From Pollenia angustigena (taxonomy: Eukaryota; Arthropoda; Insecta; Diptera; Polleniidae): 64,000 nucleotides of DNA. The stretch is taken from positions 209,563,253 to 209,627,252 of the forward strand of contig OV884060.1 of NCBI GenBank assembly GCA_930367215.1, given 5' to 3'. This document shows, in pieces, positions 45,251 through 56,535 of the stretch. Position numbers and translations under genes: made by a program. Under the pieces are notes generated by a model. That model was not told the origin of the DNA. It did not search any database and saw nothing but the letters and a program-made list of their open reading frames with translations. How positions within the stretch are numbered: position 1 is the first letter of the stretch; each line of letters starts with the position of its first letter.

Positions 45251-46239
45251 CACAGAAAAAATTATTTTTCCAATTCAAACAAAAAATTTGTAGAATCAAA
45301 CAATTTTTTGTCTGAAATCGCATATTCAAACAATTTATTTGCATTTTGTTTATTGAAAAAAACACTGATTTTTTCAAACAAATAATTTAACTGAATCAAA
45401 CAAAAAGTTTACTGAAATTCATATTCTAAATTTCAAAATCAAAAAAAAAAAAACAGGTTTTTGCACAAGCAATGATGCGCACACAAGCAGGCACTGTATT
45501 AGAAGATGATGGCAGAGAGAGCAGAGCGGCCGGCTGGCTTTGAGACACATTTTTTTGTTGGAATAATTTTTGAACGAAGTTCTTTTTTTATACACACAAT
45601 GTTTTTCGTCATCACTCACTGTTGCTGTATCCTTTCCTTTGCTAATGAAGAAGAAATGTAACCCAAAAACGGCGACAGACCGACTCGATATGTTTTTCGT
45701 CATCATTATATTTTTGTATTTGATGTATTTAAGCAAACAGTTTGAAAAAATTGAATACGGGATTTTGGTTTTTATTTAACCAACTTTGAAACCAACCAAA
45801 AATTTATTTTGTTTCTTATAATGTTGTTGTTGTTGTTTCTGTTGTTTAAAAAGAGTGAAACGTTTTTTACCTGCTATTTTTTTAATTTTTTTTTTCTTTA
45901 CTTCAAACCTCTTCATCTTTCTTACTGTTGTACTTTTTTAAAGTGTCCAAAAATAGACTGTATGCGTTTTTTGTTGTAGTTCTTATATTTCACATTAGGA
46001 AGTGTTGCTTACGATCAAATAAAAAAATGCAAAAAGACGACAACATTAAAAAGCGTTACATATTTCATACAAAATTATGAAAACTTGATTGGTTTCACGC
46101 GTGCGTTATATTTTTGAATGGTTGTCAACATTTTTGTTGATTAAATAAAAATCAAACAAAAATTTTAATTGAATCAGTAAAAAAATTTGTAGAAATTAAA
46201 CGTTTGTTTGAAAATTATTCGGCAATAATTTTTTCTGTG
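45251..46239. mobile_element. Tc1/mariner-type non-autonomous element, CACAGAAAAAATTATT ends
   Basis: 989 bp with inverted ends CACAGAAAAAATTATT and TA on both sides (45249-45250, 46240-46241). The empty counterpart at about 11940 reads TACACTTATGAAAA, confirming insertion with TA duplication. Open frames inside show no transposase domain. Confidence 0.8.
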
Positions 46240-46293
46240 TACGAAAAAAAAATAAAAACAAAAAGCAAGCAAAATAATTTAACACAAACAAAA

Positions 46294-46715
46294 CCCTGCA
46301 AATAATAGGACCAGTCCAAACACGCATGTAAAGAGTAGTCCATAAGGGACCAGGACTAGTCCAAAAGTAACCCAAACGTATGGAAAAAACCTGGTCTATT
46401 TAACATTACGATGTCCTAGGAGAGGACCATATAACCCACCTTTGGACCACTAAGGAGTAGTTTTAAAACTACTCCATGGTATATAACCCACCTTTGGACC
46501 AGTAAGGAGTAGTTTTAAAACTACTCCATGGTATACGCAAGAGGATTAGTTTTGAAGTCGTTTAAACACGAAAGCATGTCGTTAAAAAACGAAGACATGT
46601 CGTCTCACTACAAACACTTTTTAACAATGGCATGGTCCTTGCATTACATCGGACTAGTCCATGGAGTAGTCCATTTTATCAAAATGGGTCAGGTGGTCCA
46701 ATTTTATTTGCAGGG
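46294..46715. mobile_element. TIR element, CCCTGCAAATAA ends, internal 52-bp duplication
   Basis: 422 bp. Both ends begin CCCTGCAAATAA read inward, followed by GGACCA. Inside, TATAACCCACCTTTGGACCA through CTACTCCATGGTA is present twice in direct tandem (about 46429-46530), each with the palindrome GGAGTAGTTTTAAAACTACTCC. Target duplication not resolved; superfamily unknown. Confidence 0.7.
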
Positions 46716-46879
46716 AACATATACACAATACACACACAAGCTGTTCGTGCTGCGTTCGTTGCTAAAATTTTTTGTTGGTTCATTTCTTTATTAATGTAAA
46801 AAAAGAAGCATTATAGTACATTGTTTTGTTTTTAACGAAGAACAGAACAGTATATAAAGTTTGGCTCCTTTCGATAAAC

Positions 46880-47140
46880 CACTGTTGTTTATTGTTGATG
46901 TGTTTTGTTTAAGCTTTGATATTATTACAAGTAGAACTGTTGCTATAATTCTTATAAGTTTAACAGTTTTATTTGGTTTAATATCTTTAGTTTTTCTTAA
47001 ATCTTTATGGATGAAGTTTCCTGATGATCTGGCCTAAGCAACCAGTGAAATGCGCATAGGAATAGGTTATCCCATCAACAACAAATTTTAAGTGTTTTTG
47101 TCAAGAATAAAAACTGGGAATTAAGCAAGAATAACAAAAT
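46880..47140 (+). repeat. Dispersed ~200-270-bp repeat (copy 4 of 4)
   Basis: TTTGTTTAAGCTTTGATATT, TTAACAGTTTTATTTGGTTT and CCTAAGCAACCAGTGAAATG match the other copies. It abuts the transposase relic at 47160. Confidence 0.7.
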
Positions 47141-47159
47141 CTTTTGAAATTAATATTAT

Positions 47160-47390
47160 ATTTTATTTAACGCCTTTAGACTATTTTTTGTGGGGCTATG
47201 TTAAAGCTCATGTCTAAACACACATGCCCGCTTCAATTGACGCATTGGAAGACAACATTGAAGCATTTATTCATGAGATACCGGCCGAAATGTTAGAAAG
47301 AGTATGCCAAAGTTGGACTAAGCGGATGGAGCATTTGAGGCGCAGTCACGGTCAACATTTGCATGAAATAATCTTCAAACATTAAATTAT
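47160..47390 (+). pseudogene. Tc1/mariner-type transposase C-terminus relic
   Basis: Reads FNAFRLFFVGLC-like then, in register, MPASIDALEDNIEAFIHEIP, AEMLERVCQSWTKRMEHLRR, SHGQHLHEIIFKH and a stop. This is the C-terminal end of the same transposase family as 7290-8070. After the stop, TGTGTTTTTTTTAAACTTTC probably belongs to the transposon terminus. Confidence 0.8.
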
Positions 47391-48095
47391 ATGGACCGTA
47401 CTATCGATTTAAATAAAGATTTCATGCATTTTTCTGAATTTTATGTGTTTTTTTTAAACTTTCCTATAGCTCTTAAAAATTGTGGCATCACTGACAAAAA
47501 GAAGTTTGTTTTGAAAGCAGCGTTACCATTTGTCAAGTTTTATCTTTTATTGCAATGGTTTTTTTGTTAAGTTTTTTTTTTTTATATTTTTAAACAAATT
47601 GAACTTTAAATACATTTTTGTGTTTTCTTTTTAAAGTTTGAAACTTTTGTGAGAAAAAACATTTATAATTTAAAATTTTTCTTTTTTTTTTTTCAAAAAT
47701 CGTGAAATTTTTGTTTGATGGTAGATGTTAGATGTGAGAAATGTAAACGAGTGTTTCACATTTTCTACATCTTTGATAGTACATGTTAGATTTTGATCAG
47801 TGTAAAAAGCCTATAAGACTTGTGTAATAGTGTACAGTACCCTTAAATAGGGTTAAGTCAGTCGTTTTCCATGCCAATAACCCTTTTAAATCTGCACTTT
47901 ATTTCTTTATTTCTCATCTGAATTTAAATATTCTATTAAATTACTTCAAAATTGAATTCAAGTCGAATTTAAATAAAAATCTCTTCTTGGCTAAACTATA
48001 AATTAATATAGATTGTAAAAAGTAAAAAGTGCTTAAGTCGACTTAAGCAAAATATGAGTTTATTATTGCCTCTGTAATCTCCATATTGGTAAGTA
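47391..48095. other. Intronic DNA
   Basis: AT-rich. AGACTTGTGTAATAGTGTAC near 47817 resembles one end of the MITE at 50350-50632. Confidence 0.4.
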
Positions 48096-48471
48096 CACAG
48101 AAAAAAATAAAAATAGATTTTTATTAAAAAATTAATTTAATGTTCAACAGGAAACAAAATAATGGTGTTTTCTTTTCTACGAAAAATGTGACATTTTATT
48201 TTAAAAAAAAATGCAATTTAGAGTCCGCTTCCAAAAAAGGGTGAGTTTTTTAGAACAAAACAAGCCACCCTTTTCGGGAGCAAAATTTTAATGAAACAGA
48301 CACCAAATTGCATTTTTTTTAAATAAAATGCCACACTTTTTTGTAGAAAAGAAAACACCATAATAGTATCAATTAAACGTTTCATTCACTTGATTTGATT
48401 TTCAATTAAAACTGATTTTATTTTTAATTAATGCTTTAATTGGTGAAAAATTTTGGAGAATTTTTTCTGTG
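48096..48471. mobile_element. Tc1/mariner-type MITE, CACAGAAAAAA ends, internal foldback
   Basis: TA on both sides (48094-48095, 48472-48473) and CACAGAAAAAA inverted ends. The inside is itself a hairpin: ATGGTGTTTTCTTTTCTACG (left) mirrors the sequence ending AGAAAAGAAAACACCATAAT (right), around a CACCCTTTT centre. The interior hairpin may be a second, nested element. Confidence 0.7.
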
Positions 48472-48473
48472 TA

Positions 48474-49475
48474 TGGACAAAATTGAAATAGACGTATCCC
48501 CAGAAGAAGTCGACAAAAAATCGACGAAACGTCGGGAAGAAAAAATGTATTAAAAATTTTTTAGGCCGAATTAGCTTGATAAGGAAATACAAATGAAATT
48601 AAAAATTGGCCAAATAGAAAACAACAAAAATTTAAATTATTTTGTACGATTTTTCAGGAAGATATAGCAAAATTACTTTTACGACCGATCTGTCACTTAA
48701 GAAGTTTTTTGGGAGAAAAACTTTAAAAAAATCTATAACCGAAGGGAAGGAATGATTTTATTAAAATAAAAAATTTCAAAAATAATCTTAATACTTTAAA
48801 ATTGCTTTTCCGCAAAACTAAAAAAATTGACTTAAACCCTTTTTTCCTTATTGCCATAGATCTATTTGCTAAAGAATCTGGGTGGCTGGCTGGCTGACTG
48901 GTGTTAGTAGTTGGTAGCTGCTGTTGTTATGGCAAAACTAAAGAAAAACAAAACTATAAAAAGAATCTACCGGTAAGTAAAAACTGCTTCAAAATGTATA
49001 CACTCGGTGCATGATTTACTATTACAATTCGTTGCAAGATATAACACACTGTTGTTAAAATTGCACACTTAAGACTTGTTACAAAATACGTGACAATTTA
49101 AAATTGTCAATTTAAGCGGAAACAATAAAAGAATAAACAACAACAACAACGACAGCAAGAATACATTAAGGCATGTTTACATGGTAATACACAGTATTAC
49201 GACTTTCTAGAATCAAAATATTATGAAATTCTCTTCGTGTTTAAGAAAAGAGAACGAAAGTCTGTTGCAAGGAATTTTCATGTTTACACGGTTAATAAAA
49301 GTAAAATCAAAGCAAAGATATTAAACAGCTGAGTTAATTACAAGAAATAAAGCTGCAGATAACAGTTCTACAACATTTACAAAAAACAACATGAAAATTT
49401 CATGAGTTGATTTTGGTTGTTTTTGTAATTGTATAAAAATGTTAACACCTTCAAAATACACTCGCAAAGCTGTAA
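48474..49475. other. Intronic DNA
   Basis: No gene or firm repeat. CGACAAAAAATCGACGAAACGTCG near 48512 is palindromic. Confidence 0.35.
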
Positions 49476-50200
49476 CCCAACAAGCACGAAGTCAAACCTT
49501 TGATATGGAATGACTTTAACATTTGACATCAAACACAATTCTCAAACGTTTACCAATTGTTTGATTTAACATTTAAATTAAAATTGATAATGATTTGAAA
49601 ATAAACATTTGATATTAAATGTTTTATCAATTTGATGTCAAATGTTAAATTCAAATCAAAAATAAACTTGGCAATACTAAAGCGAAAAATAAATGTAATC
49701 ATTAAAAATGGCAATTAAAGTTACAGTTTTTACTTTATGGTTACATGTGTTTTACTATTAAAAATAAATTTTAATATAAAGTGAACAGCTTATTTCACGT
49801 GAAAATAAAAATTTTTTGTGAGTAATTCCAATGATTAAGAATACAAAAAAAAAAGGAAAATAGAACGGGAAAGTGAAGAAAGTTTGTTGAACGATCGCGG
49901 TGCTACAGTCCTCAAGTAGCCAAGTAGTTTGTCTTTCCAAGAATTAGAGGACAGAAAAAAAAATATTTTTTTTTATATTCCACATTGTATTATAATCCAC
50001 ATTTGAAAAACATTTGAGATTACGTTTGAAAGCAAGTTGTAAATAAAGGCATTTTTCAATTTGAAAATAATTTCCCCTTTTTGTTGAGAACGCTTTGATT
50101 TTCAAATGATTTTCAAATCATTATCAAACGATTGTCGTTTGAGAAAACGTTTGATTTCAAATCATTTTCAATTTGAAATCAAACCTCCGTGTTTGTTGGG
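49476..50200. mobile_element. TIR element, CCCAACAARCACG ends
   Basis: 725 bp. Left end CCCAACAAGCACGAAG, right end CCCAACAAACACGGAG read inward. Subterminal parts are rich in TTTGATTTCAAAT palindromes. No transposase. Target duplication not resolved. Confidence 0.7.
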
Positions 50201-50245
50201 AAATGATAACTTTAATACATATACACCTCTGGTCTGATGAGAAAA

Positions 50246-50302
50246 CATAAGTCTCTATAATACTACTTGTAGATTCTACAAGTAGTATTATAGATACTTA
50301 TG
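50246..50302. other. Near-perfect 57-nt palindrome (28-bp arms, 1-nt loop)
   Basis: CATAAGT, one mismatched base, then TCTATAATACTACTTGTAGA form the left arm; after a single T the right arm is the complement. Directly after it lies a second small palindrome, TTCTACAATGTAGAA. It sits between two TIR elements. Confidence 0.85.
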
Positions 50303-50349
50303 TTCTACAATGTAGAACTAAGTATCCGTATTCTCTCCTACTTAAGGCC

Positions 50350-50632
50350 GATTTACAGTATCACACAAGTCTAACTACCTATTTCCGATGAGCGAAAGAA
50401 TTCTTTCTTTCAAATAATAACATTTAAAACAAATTTTTAGAAGTAGTTTGTTTTTGTTTTAAATGTATTTGTACGAAAGGAAGATTCCTTTGGCATATCG
50501 GAAATAGGCTATTAAACACTTTGACGAAAAAGTCGATTTATTGTTTGAAAATCCAAACAAATTATAATGGCAGGGTTGTATTTTCCTCAAAATACGTAAG
50601 ACTTGTGTGATAGTGTAAAGTATCCTTTATTA
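50350..50632. mobile_element. MITE with ACACAAGTCT subterminal inverted repeats
   Basis: CAGTATCACACAAGTCTAAC on the left mirrors AGACTTGTGTGATAGTGTAA on the right. Inner arms (CATTTAAAACAAATTTTTAG and complement-like TTTGTTTTAAATG) are also symmetric. Related to 22098-22438. Confidence 0.6.
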
Positions 50633-50929
50633 CATTTTGCTTCTACATGATAAGATTTTTTTCATTCTATATAATTTTTGACATGTCGTAATACATGCAA
50701 TTCATAGTAACAAAAACTAGATTTGTCAAAGACAATGCACAAAGTCAATAAGAAATAAAAGCAGCAGCCATAAAAGCTACAATATCTACAACTTATTTTG
50801 ACAATGTGACAGTAGTTCCAGTAGTGCTTTAAATTGGTTTAAACGAAGTCTTTTAGCCCATTATTTCCTATTTTTTTTTATGAAACTTTTATAAAGAAGA
50901 AAAAAAAAAAAAAAACAAATGTTTTTCTT

Positions 50930-51540
50930 TGTTAAAATTAAAACAAATTTAACAATTTTATAAAAATTTCGAAAAATTTTACAAAAATAAAGCCAGTTTG
51001 TAACTTTGAACAAACTTAAAAATTAAATTTGGATATTTGGAAATTTGCACAAGTTTAAAAATATGCACAATTTTTAAAATTTGCACAATATTTAAAATTA
51101 GTACAATATTCACGATTTTTACAATTTTTATAGATTGAACAATATTCAAAATTTCCACAATTTTTGAAATGTTCACAATTTTTAAAATTTGCACAATTTT
51201 TAAAATTTGCACTAATTTGTAAATACATATGCATAAAACTTCGCAATTTGCACAATTTTCGAAAATCAGTACAAAGTTAAAATTTTAGCAAAAACATTTT
51301 AAAATTAGTGCAAATTTAAATATTTGCATAAATTTCGAAAATTAGAAGAAAATTAAAATTTTGACAAAAATATTAAAAAATAAGAGCACGTTCGAATGTT
51401 TGCATAATTTTTGTGATTAAGTAAACCTTGACAAGAGTCAGAGTTTCAGAAAAAATTTGGAAATCGCTCGAAGATTTTGAAAATAAGAACAAATTTTAAA
51501 ATTTGCACAAATTTGGTGATTTACTACAAAGTTTGTTAAA
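50930..51540. repeat. Degenerate AT-rich minisatellite (AAAATTTGCACAATTTTT units)
   Basis: About 18-20-bp units such as AAAATTTGCACAATTTTT recur imperfectly. Similar in character to, but distinct in sequence from, the array at 39240-41110. The frames read as periodic ILKIVQ-like peptides. Confidence 0.7.
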
Positions 51541-51723
51541 CAAATTTGGTTATATTGTTACGAAAGTAACTTTAGTTAAGATTTAGTTGTAATTATCTTG
51601 TATTGATTAGTTGCTAAGTATTTATTAGTTATTTTATTTGTTAAAATTGTTATTGTATAAGTTATGCACACTTCTAGTGTAAAAATCAATGTACAGATGT
51701 AATGTTAAAATTGTTGTGCATAA

Positions 51724-52241
51724 AGCTGCGTTCACAATCAAAAAAACATTTTCACTTGGTGTTGATAATAGAGCAACAATTTCTTTTGTAACTAAACACA
51801 TTTTGCATCAAGAAACCGTTTGCAAATTTTAGCCACAACATTATTATACATTTATTTTTATTTATGTAAACGTTTTGTTAAAGTTTTCATTCAAAACTAA
51901 ATAAAATTATTTTAAACGTCAGAAACAATTTCATACAAATTGTTGCTGAAGTTCTAGTTGACTCAAATTTAGTTACATTTTAAAAAAAAAAATTATGTGT
52001 AGTTTATAGAAGACGAGCGCCTTACTCGTCCGTTCACCTTACATTTAAAACAAAAACAAATTTCGAAATTTTGTCTTTGTTTTAAGTGTTAGTTGAACGG
52101 ACGAGTAAGGCGCTCGTGTTCTATCAACACCACGTTAGTTACATTTTTGTTCTAAAAATGAAAGGAAAATATATGAAACACTTCGGGAAGAAAAAAGATA
52201 GAAGAAAAAACGAAATAGTTTTTTTGATTGTGAACGTAGCT
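51724..52241. mobile_element. MITE inside the solo LTR, TAA duplication
   Basis: Inverted ends AGCTGCGTTCACAATCAAAA and AGCTACGTTCACAATCAAAA, flanked by TAA (51721-51723 and 52242-52244). 518 bp, no transposase. The three-base TWA-type duplication suggests PIF/Harbinger, as inference. Confidence 0.75.
52006..52123. repeat. Hairpin nested in the MITE
   Basis: GACGAGCGCCTTACTCGTCC on the left mirrors GGACGAGTAAGGCGCTCGTG on the right, with AAACAAAAACAAATTTCG continuing the stem. GC-rich stem tips in AT-rich surroundings. Confidence 0.75.
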
Positions 52242-52737
52242 TAAATATACTTCAACCCCATTGTAAATACCCGAATTTTCGTTATTAAGTTATATCAATT
52301 TGTGATAACGCCTAAAAGTATGCCTTAGTTTATGATGCCTTATAACTAAATTAATTCAGCCGTATGGATAGTAACTATAGATGAGTAAGTAGCCGTTATG
52401 CGGCGAGCTTTCTAGAGCCATCTTGACGTTACTAGTATCATCTACACGTCTGGGCTAGAGTATAAATACTTACGGCGGCTAGCATAACGAGATCATTCTA
52501 AGTTCAGACTTTGTCAATAACGTATCACGCTGAGAAAATTATAGTTGGTTGTGAATAAAAGCTATAAATTACGGTTGTTAAAGAGACTAAGTACGAAATA
52601 AAGTTGTGTAAATTGTAAACAGTGTTTAAAGTGTTGTGATTATTGAGTTTTATTTAAAGTGCAATAAAGAACTCGAAACGGTTTATTATAAAGGAAATAA
52701 ACCAAAACGTTATTGAAAGGCAATAACGTAACAATAT

Positions 52738-54239
52738 GTAGGTTAGAACAAAATTAGAAATTCGAAAAAAATTGTATATAAGAACTTAATTGCAATCATA
52801 AGGTTATTTACTGCACATTTCGATATTTGTAGAAATTTTTCATTTTAATAGGAAATTTGAGAAACTTTAAGTATACAAGCTATTAAGCCTGTCCCTGCGA
52901 GGCACGAGGAAAAATTCCAGGCCCACAGGCCAAAAATCTAAATAGAAAAAAAAAGAAGAAAACAAAAATAAGGAAATAATATGCATAGATTACACATTTT
53001 TTCGAAATTTGCGCAAACCAGACATTGCAGTACACCCCTGGAAATTTGCACAATATCAACAATTAAGTGCCCATAAGAAACTTTTTTACAAAAATATTTT
53101 AGAAAATAAAATCAATTTGGAAATTTGTACAATTTAAGTACACAATTTGTTATCGTGTGCAAACATGAAAACAATTTAGTACAAATAAATAACAAATTGT
53201 GAAAGGTCTTGTAATTAAGTACAGATTTTAAGTGTGGGAGTCACACACACACACTCTTTTTTAATTATTTTAATAACTGCATTTTTAATTTCATTCATTA
53301 ACTGAGACACATATGGGTCTGCAATCACAACTGTCATGTCCCTGATTATTAAAATCCCGAATTAAATATCCCGCATCTCTTCTTTGCACTGACTTTAAGG
53401 GCAAGGATTTTTTCCTCTTTTCGCTAAGTTAAGGGATTCTTAAAGCGAGGATTCTAAAACTTAATACTATTTGATACTATCTAGATTTAGAAAATAACTA
53501 AAAATTTAAAATAAGGCATACACTTGGCAATTTAATTTAAACTTGGTACAAAAGTAAAAATTTGGTACGTATTTGGAAGTTTTGTATAAATTCAGTAATT
53601 CAATAAAAAATTTTTGTTTTTTTTTTACAAATTTGGAAATTTATGGCGTTTTAATTTCTGAGTAAAATTCTGCATCTATTCTGCCTTTTACATTTTTTTA
53701 TGTTCTTTTCTGAAATACATGTGTTATTTTAAAAGTGTAAAGTTTTCTTTTCTGATAATGTTCGCTTTAAAATTAAAAAAAAAAAAATGCTACATATTTA
53801 ACACTCATTTTAAATAAAGCGGCATGAGTGCAACACTAGATCAAGGCGCATTTAGTACAAGGTGGGGGCAAGTTTCGAGCCGTAATTACTAGCAATTCAA
53901 TACAAAAAACGTCTTTTGTTTCTGTTGGCTTTGTTATTGAGTTAACCTTGCGCGAATTCTACTTTATTGTTTAATGCCGAAATTTGTTTGTTTGAAAACG
54001 TAAAATATGAATCGCTTCTTAAAAATTAGGGGAGCATTTAAAAATGTTGCCAAGTCACATGTAACACTTATGCAACACTTGTTTTTTAGAAAAGAAAACG
54101 CCATAAGCAAACTGGTATTTGTCCAGTGTTACCATAATTATTTATATATGAAGAACACATACGTATATATGAATTAACATGTTGCGAGCATTTCTTTATT
54201 CCGTCTTAGTGGTTAGATTCCATATGTCTTTATGTAATA
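52738..54239. other. Intronic DNA
   Basis: No gene or bounded repeat recognised. A few units like AAATTTGTACAATTTAAGTA continue the minisatellite style at low density. Confidence 0.4.
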
Positions 54240-55165
54240 TTCCACTCAAGTCCGTGTATGTTTAATTTAATTTCGTAAGTTCAATAACATGAAAAAATCA
54301 GAAAGTACCAATTGTTAAACAAAAAAGTACCACAACCGTCTCCTCTTATAGGACTCTTATGGACTTTGCATGTTAAATTTTATGTTTCTTGATTCAGTAT
54401 TAATAAAAATTCAAAAAGTACCAGTTAAAAAACTAAAACGTACCAAAAAGATCCCCCTTACAAATTCTTATTCCCTCAGGACAATTGTTGTTAATTTTAT
54501 GTTTCTAAGGCCAATTTTGCGGAAAATCAAAAAGTACCAGTTAAAAACCAAAAAGTACCATCATTTTGTATCTTATATGTTGTCATTCACTTTAAGCCCT
54601 GCACCTATAATTTTATGTTTCTAAGTTCAATATTATAGAAAATTCAGAAATAACCACATGCAGCACGGAAAAGTAAAAGAAAGAAATTTAATTTCTCGTA
54701 TTTCCCCTTTTTGATACTTTTTTTTCTCCCCATTGAAGTATCAAAAATTTCAATATTTCAGAGATTTGTCAATGAATGGAGAAAATGGTTTTGGTAAAAA
54801 AGTACCAAAAATGTTACATACGTTATGAATGTGATATATTTTTAATTTTTATGTTTTAAAAGATAGCAGAGAGGAACAAAGAAGTTTCAAAATACTGGTT
54901 AAAAAAGTACCAAAAAGTACCAGAAACTTGTCTGCTTATTTTTCTCATCTTATGATAAACGATAAATTTTGTTGGTGTCTAGCTTTGTTTTGGAGATATG
55001 AGGTTACCGAATTTACCCTTTTTACCCCCTCAGATTTTAATAAAAAATAAATCATGCGCTTCTGTTAGTAAATACCTTTCAAATGTTTTGTTCAAATCGT
55101 TTGACAAGCAGAGGAGGAAAATTTTGTTAACCGTTTTACCTTTGCCGATTTACTACATACAGACT
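54240..55165 (-). repeat. GGTACTTTTT tandem array (locus 3, reversed), DINE-1-like core
   Basis: About four ~118-bp units on the minus strand (AAAAAGTACCAGTTAAAAAA, CATGTTAAATTTTATGTTTC). To the right, reading on the minus strand, is AAATCGGCAAAGGTAAAACG followed by CAAACGATTTGAACAAAAC, the same lead-in seen at 62540-62600 and at about 25190-25260. Confidence 0.65.
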
Positions 55166-55189
55166 TTACTATAAAGATTTACGAGCTAG

Positions 55190-55262
55190 TCATGAGCTAG
55201 TCTATCAGTATGAGGGTTGCGAGTTCGATTCACGCCAGAGACTTTGTCTTTTATTTATAATT
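55190..55262 (+). repeat. tRNA-derived SINE-like fragment, family 2
   Basis: GAGTTCGATTCACGCCAGAG at about 55228 contains a good B box, preceded by GAGCTAGTCTATCAGTATG. Matches 44211-44275. Confidence 0.55.
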
Positions 55263-55302
55263 TCCTATTGTAATTGTTAGATACGAGTACATGTAATAAA
55301 TA

Positions 55303-56535
55303 AAACAAGTAAGAAAGTATATGCGGTTAAGCCGGACCATTTGATACTCTATACCACAGTATATTCAGACACAATCGACAGTGAACCATACCTAGGAATT
55401 ATGGGCATTTATGGCAACAACAAACCTATATTATGCTTTGAGGTAGAAATTCATAGGAAAGTTCTTTATGTCGAATATTATCTAGATATTAACGGTTGTG
55501 TACAAGTTATATTTACACAAGGTAGACTCATTTGGGAGTGCATACATGCTGCTCTATAAGAGGAACCGAATTGTCAAAATTGTCTTCATATAAAACAAGA
55601 ACAATTTAACGCACACATGTGCAAATTTTTTCTCATATACACGAAATTTGACGTTAAGGTTCCAACTAGGAGTAATCAGCTGACAAACATATGGGCCAAC
55701 GAGTTTACCTTGTGTAAATATTTGTTCGTCTAAAAGTGATTTTAGAGAGGATTTTTATATGGGTCACCTCCAACCAAACTATTTTTAAAAAAAATGTTTA
55801 GCACATTATTTTTTATATAACCATGTAATTGTCAGCGACAACTATTTTATGGTAAAATTAGTCCTCCATCAAGAACCCACCACCATATTATGGTTGCCTC
55901 TAAAAATGTTATGGTTAAATATGATATGATAATTTGTTTTGAAATTTACAATAGTATTTTCCTCTTTCTCAAGAGCAACATTCTATAGTTGAAAACCAAC
56001 CATGCTATTGTAAATATAAATATCATGATATGGTTGTGAGTAATATACTATGTTTTGAAAGTTATCATAATTTAGTTGTTAGAAAAATAATTATTTTTCG
56101 GTCAACAATACTCAAAGTTATAATTGCGATAAACTTTGATATGCTTACAGTAACTATAATATTGTTGATATTGAATAAAAATAACAATTATTTGTGTACG
56201 ACAAATTAAATTACATTAAACATAGTGTTGTTGCCGTAACCATGTCCAACCATATTTTTTCTCTGCGTGCAATAAAATATTTTTCGACCAAATTTAATTT
56301 AAATACTAAGATAATAATATTGTTAATAGCACCAAGACTCTATTCCGGAAAGAAGTTTTTATGGGCGCCATGTAAAATTATGGACCGATTCATACAAGGT
56401 TAACATGGACAGACAACCAGCCATCTAGCCAGCCAGACAGACGGACAGCTTTGTGTCGTATATTAAAGGTGGGCCTAGGACCAATATTGTTTTGTTTTAC
56501 ACACATCAGCACAAACGCATTATAACCTTTCCACA
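55303..56535 (+). mobile_element. DINE-1-like element with internal foreign block
   Basis: Head AAGTATATGCGGTTAAGCCG then TTGATACTC, and tail with CCAGCCATCTAGCCAGCCAG, GACAGACGGACAG and CCTTTCCACACAGATGTGGG. The stretch 55740-56270 (ending TTTTTTCTCTGCGTGCA) with ACCATAATATGG-like palindromes resembles 24196-24360 and is probably a separate insertion. Confidence 0.6.

Larger units (their letters stand above)
45020..46790 (+). repeat. Repeat B, copy with two nested insertions
   Basis: Three segments (45020-45250, 46240-46293, 46716-46790) align in order with 11640-12045: TGTTCGAAAATAAACACTTA, CTTTTGGCTGGTAAAAAA, and GCTGTTCGTGCTGCGTTCGT at the end. The intervening parts are the elements 45251-46239 and 46294-46715. 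Confidence 0.7.
51556..52733 (+). mobile_element. Solo LTR (TGTTACG...GTAACA) interrupted by a MITE
   Basis: Begins TGTTACGAAAGTAAC and ends AATAACGTAACA, flanked by ATAT at 51552-51555 and 52734-52737. Without the 518-bp MITE and its TAA duplication the LTR is 657 bp. A TATA-like GAGTATAAATACTT is at about 52455 and AATAAA signals at about 52554 and 52662, in the order expected for U3-R-U5. No internal retroviral coding or second LTR in the window. Probably Ty3/gypsy-like; the family is not identified. Confidence 0.75.

Noticed and set aside
45419..45779. Open frames of about 70-105 codons in the 989-bp TA-flanked element
   Set aside because: Low-complexity and without transposase motifs; treated as non-autonomous.
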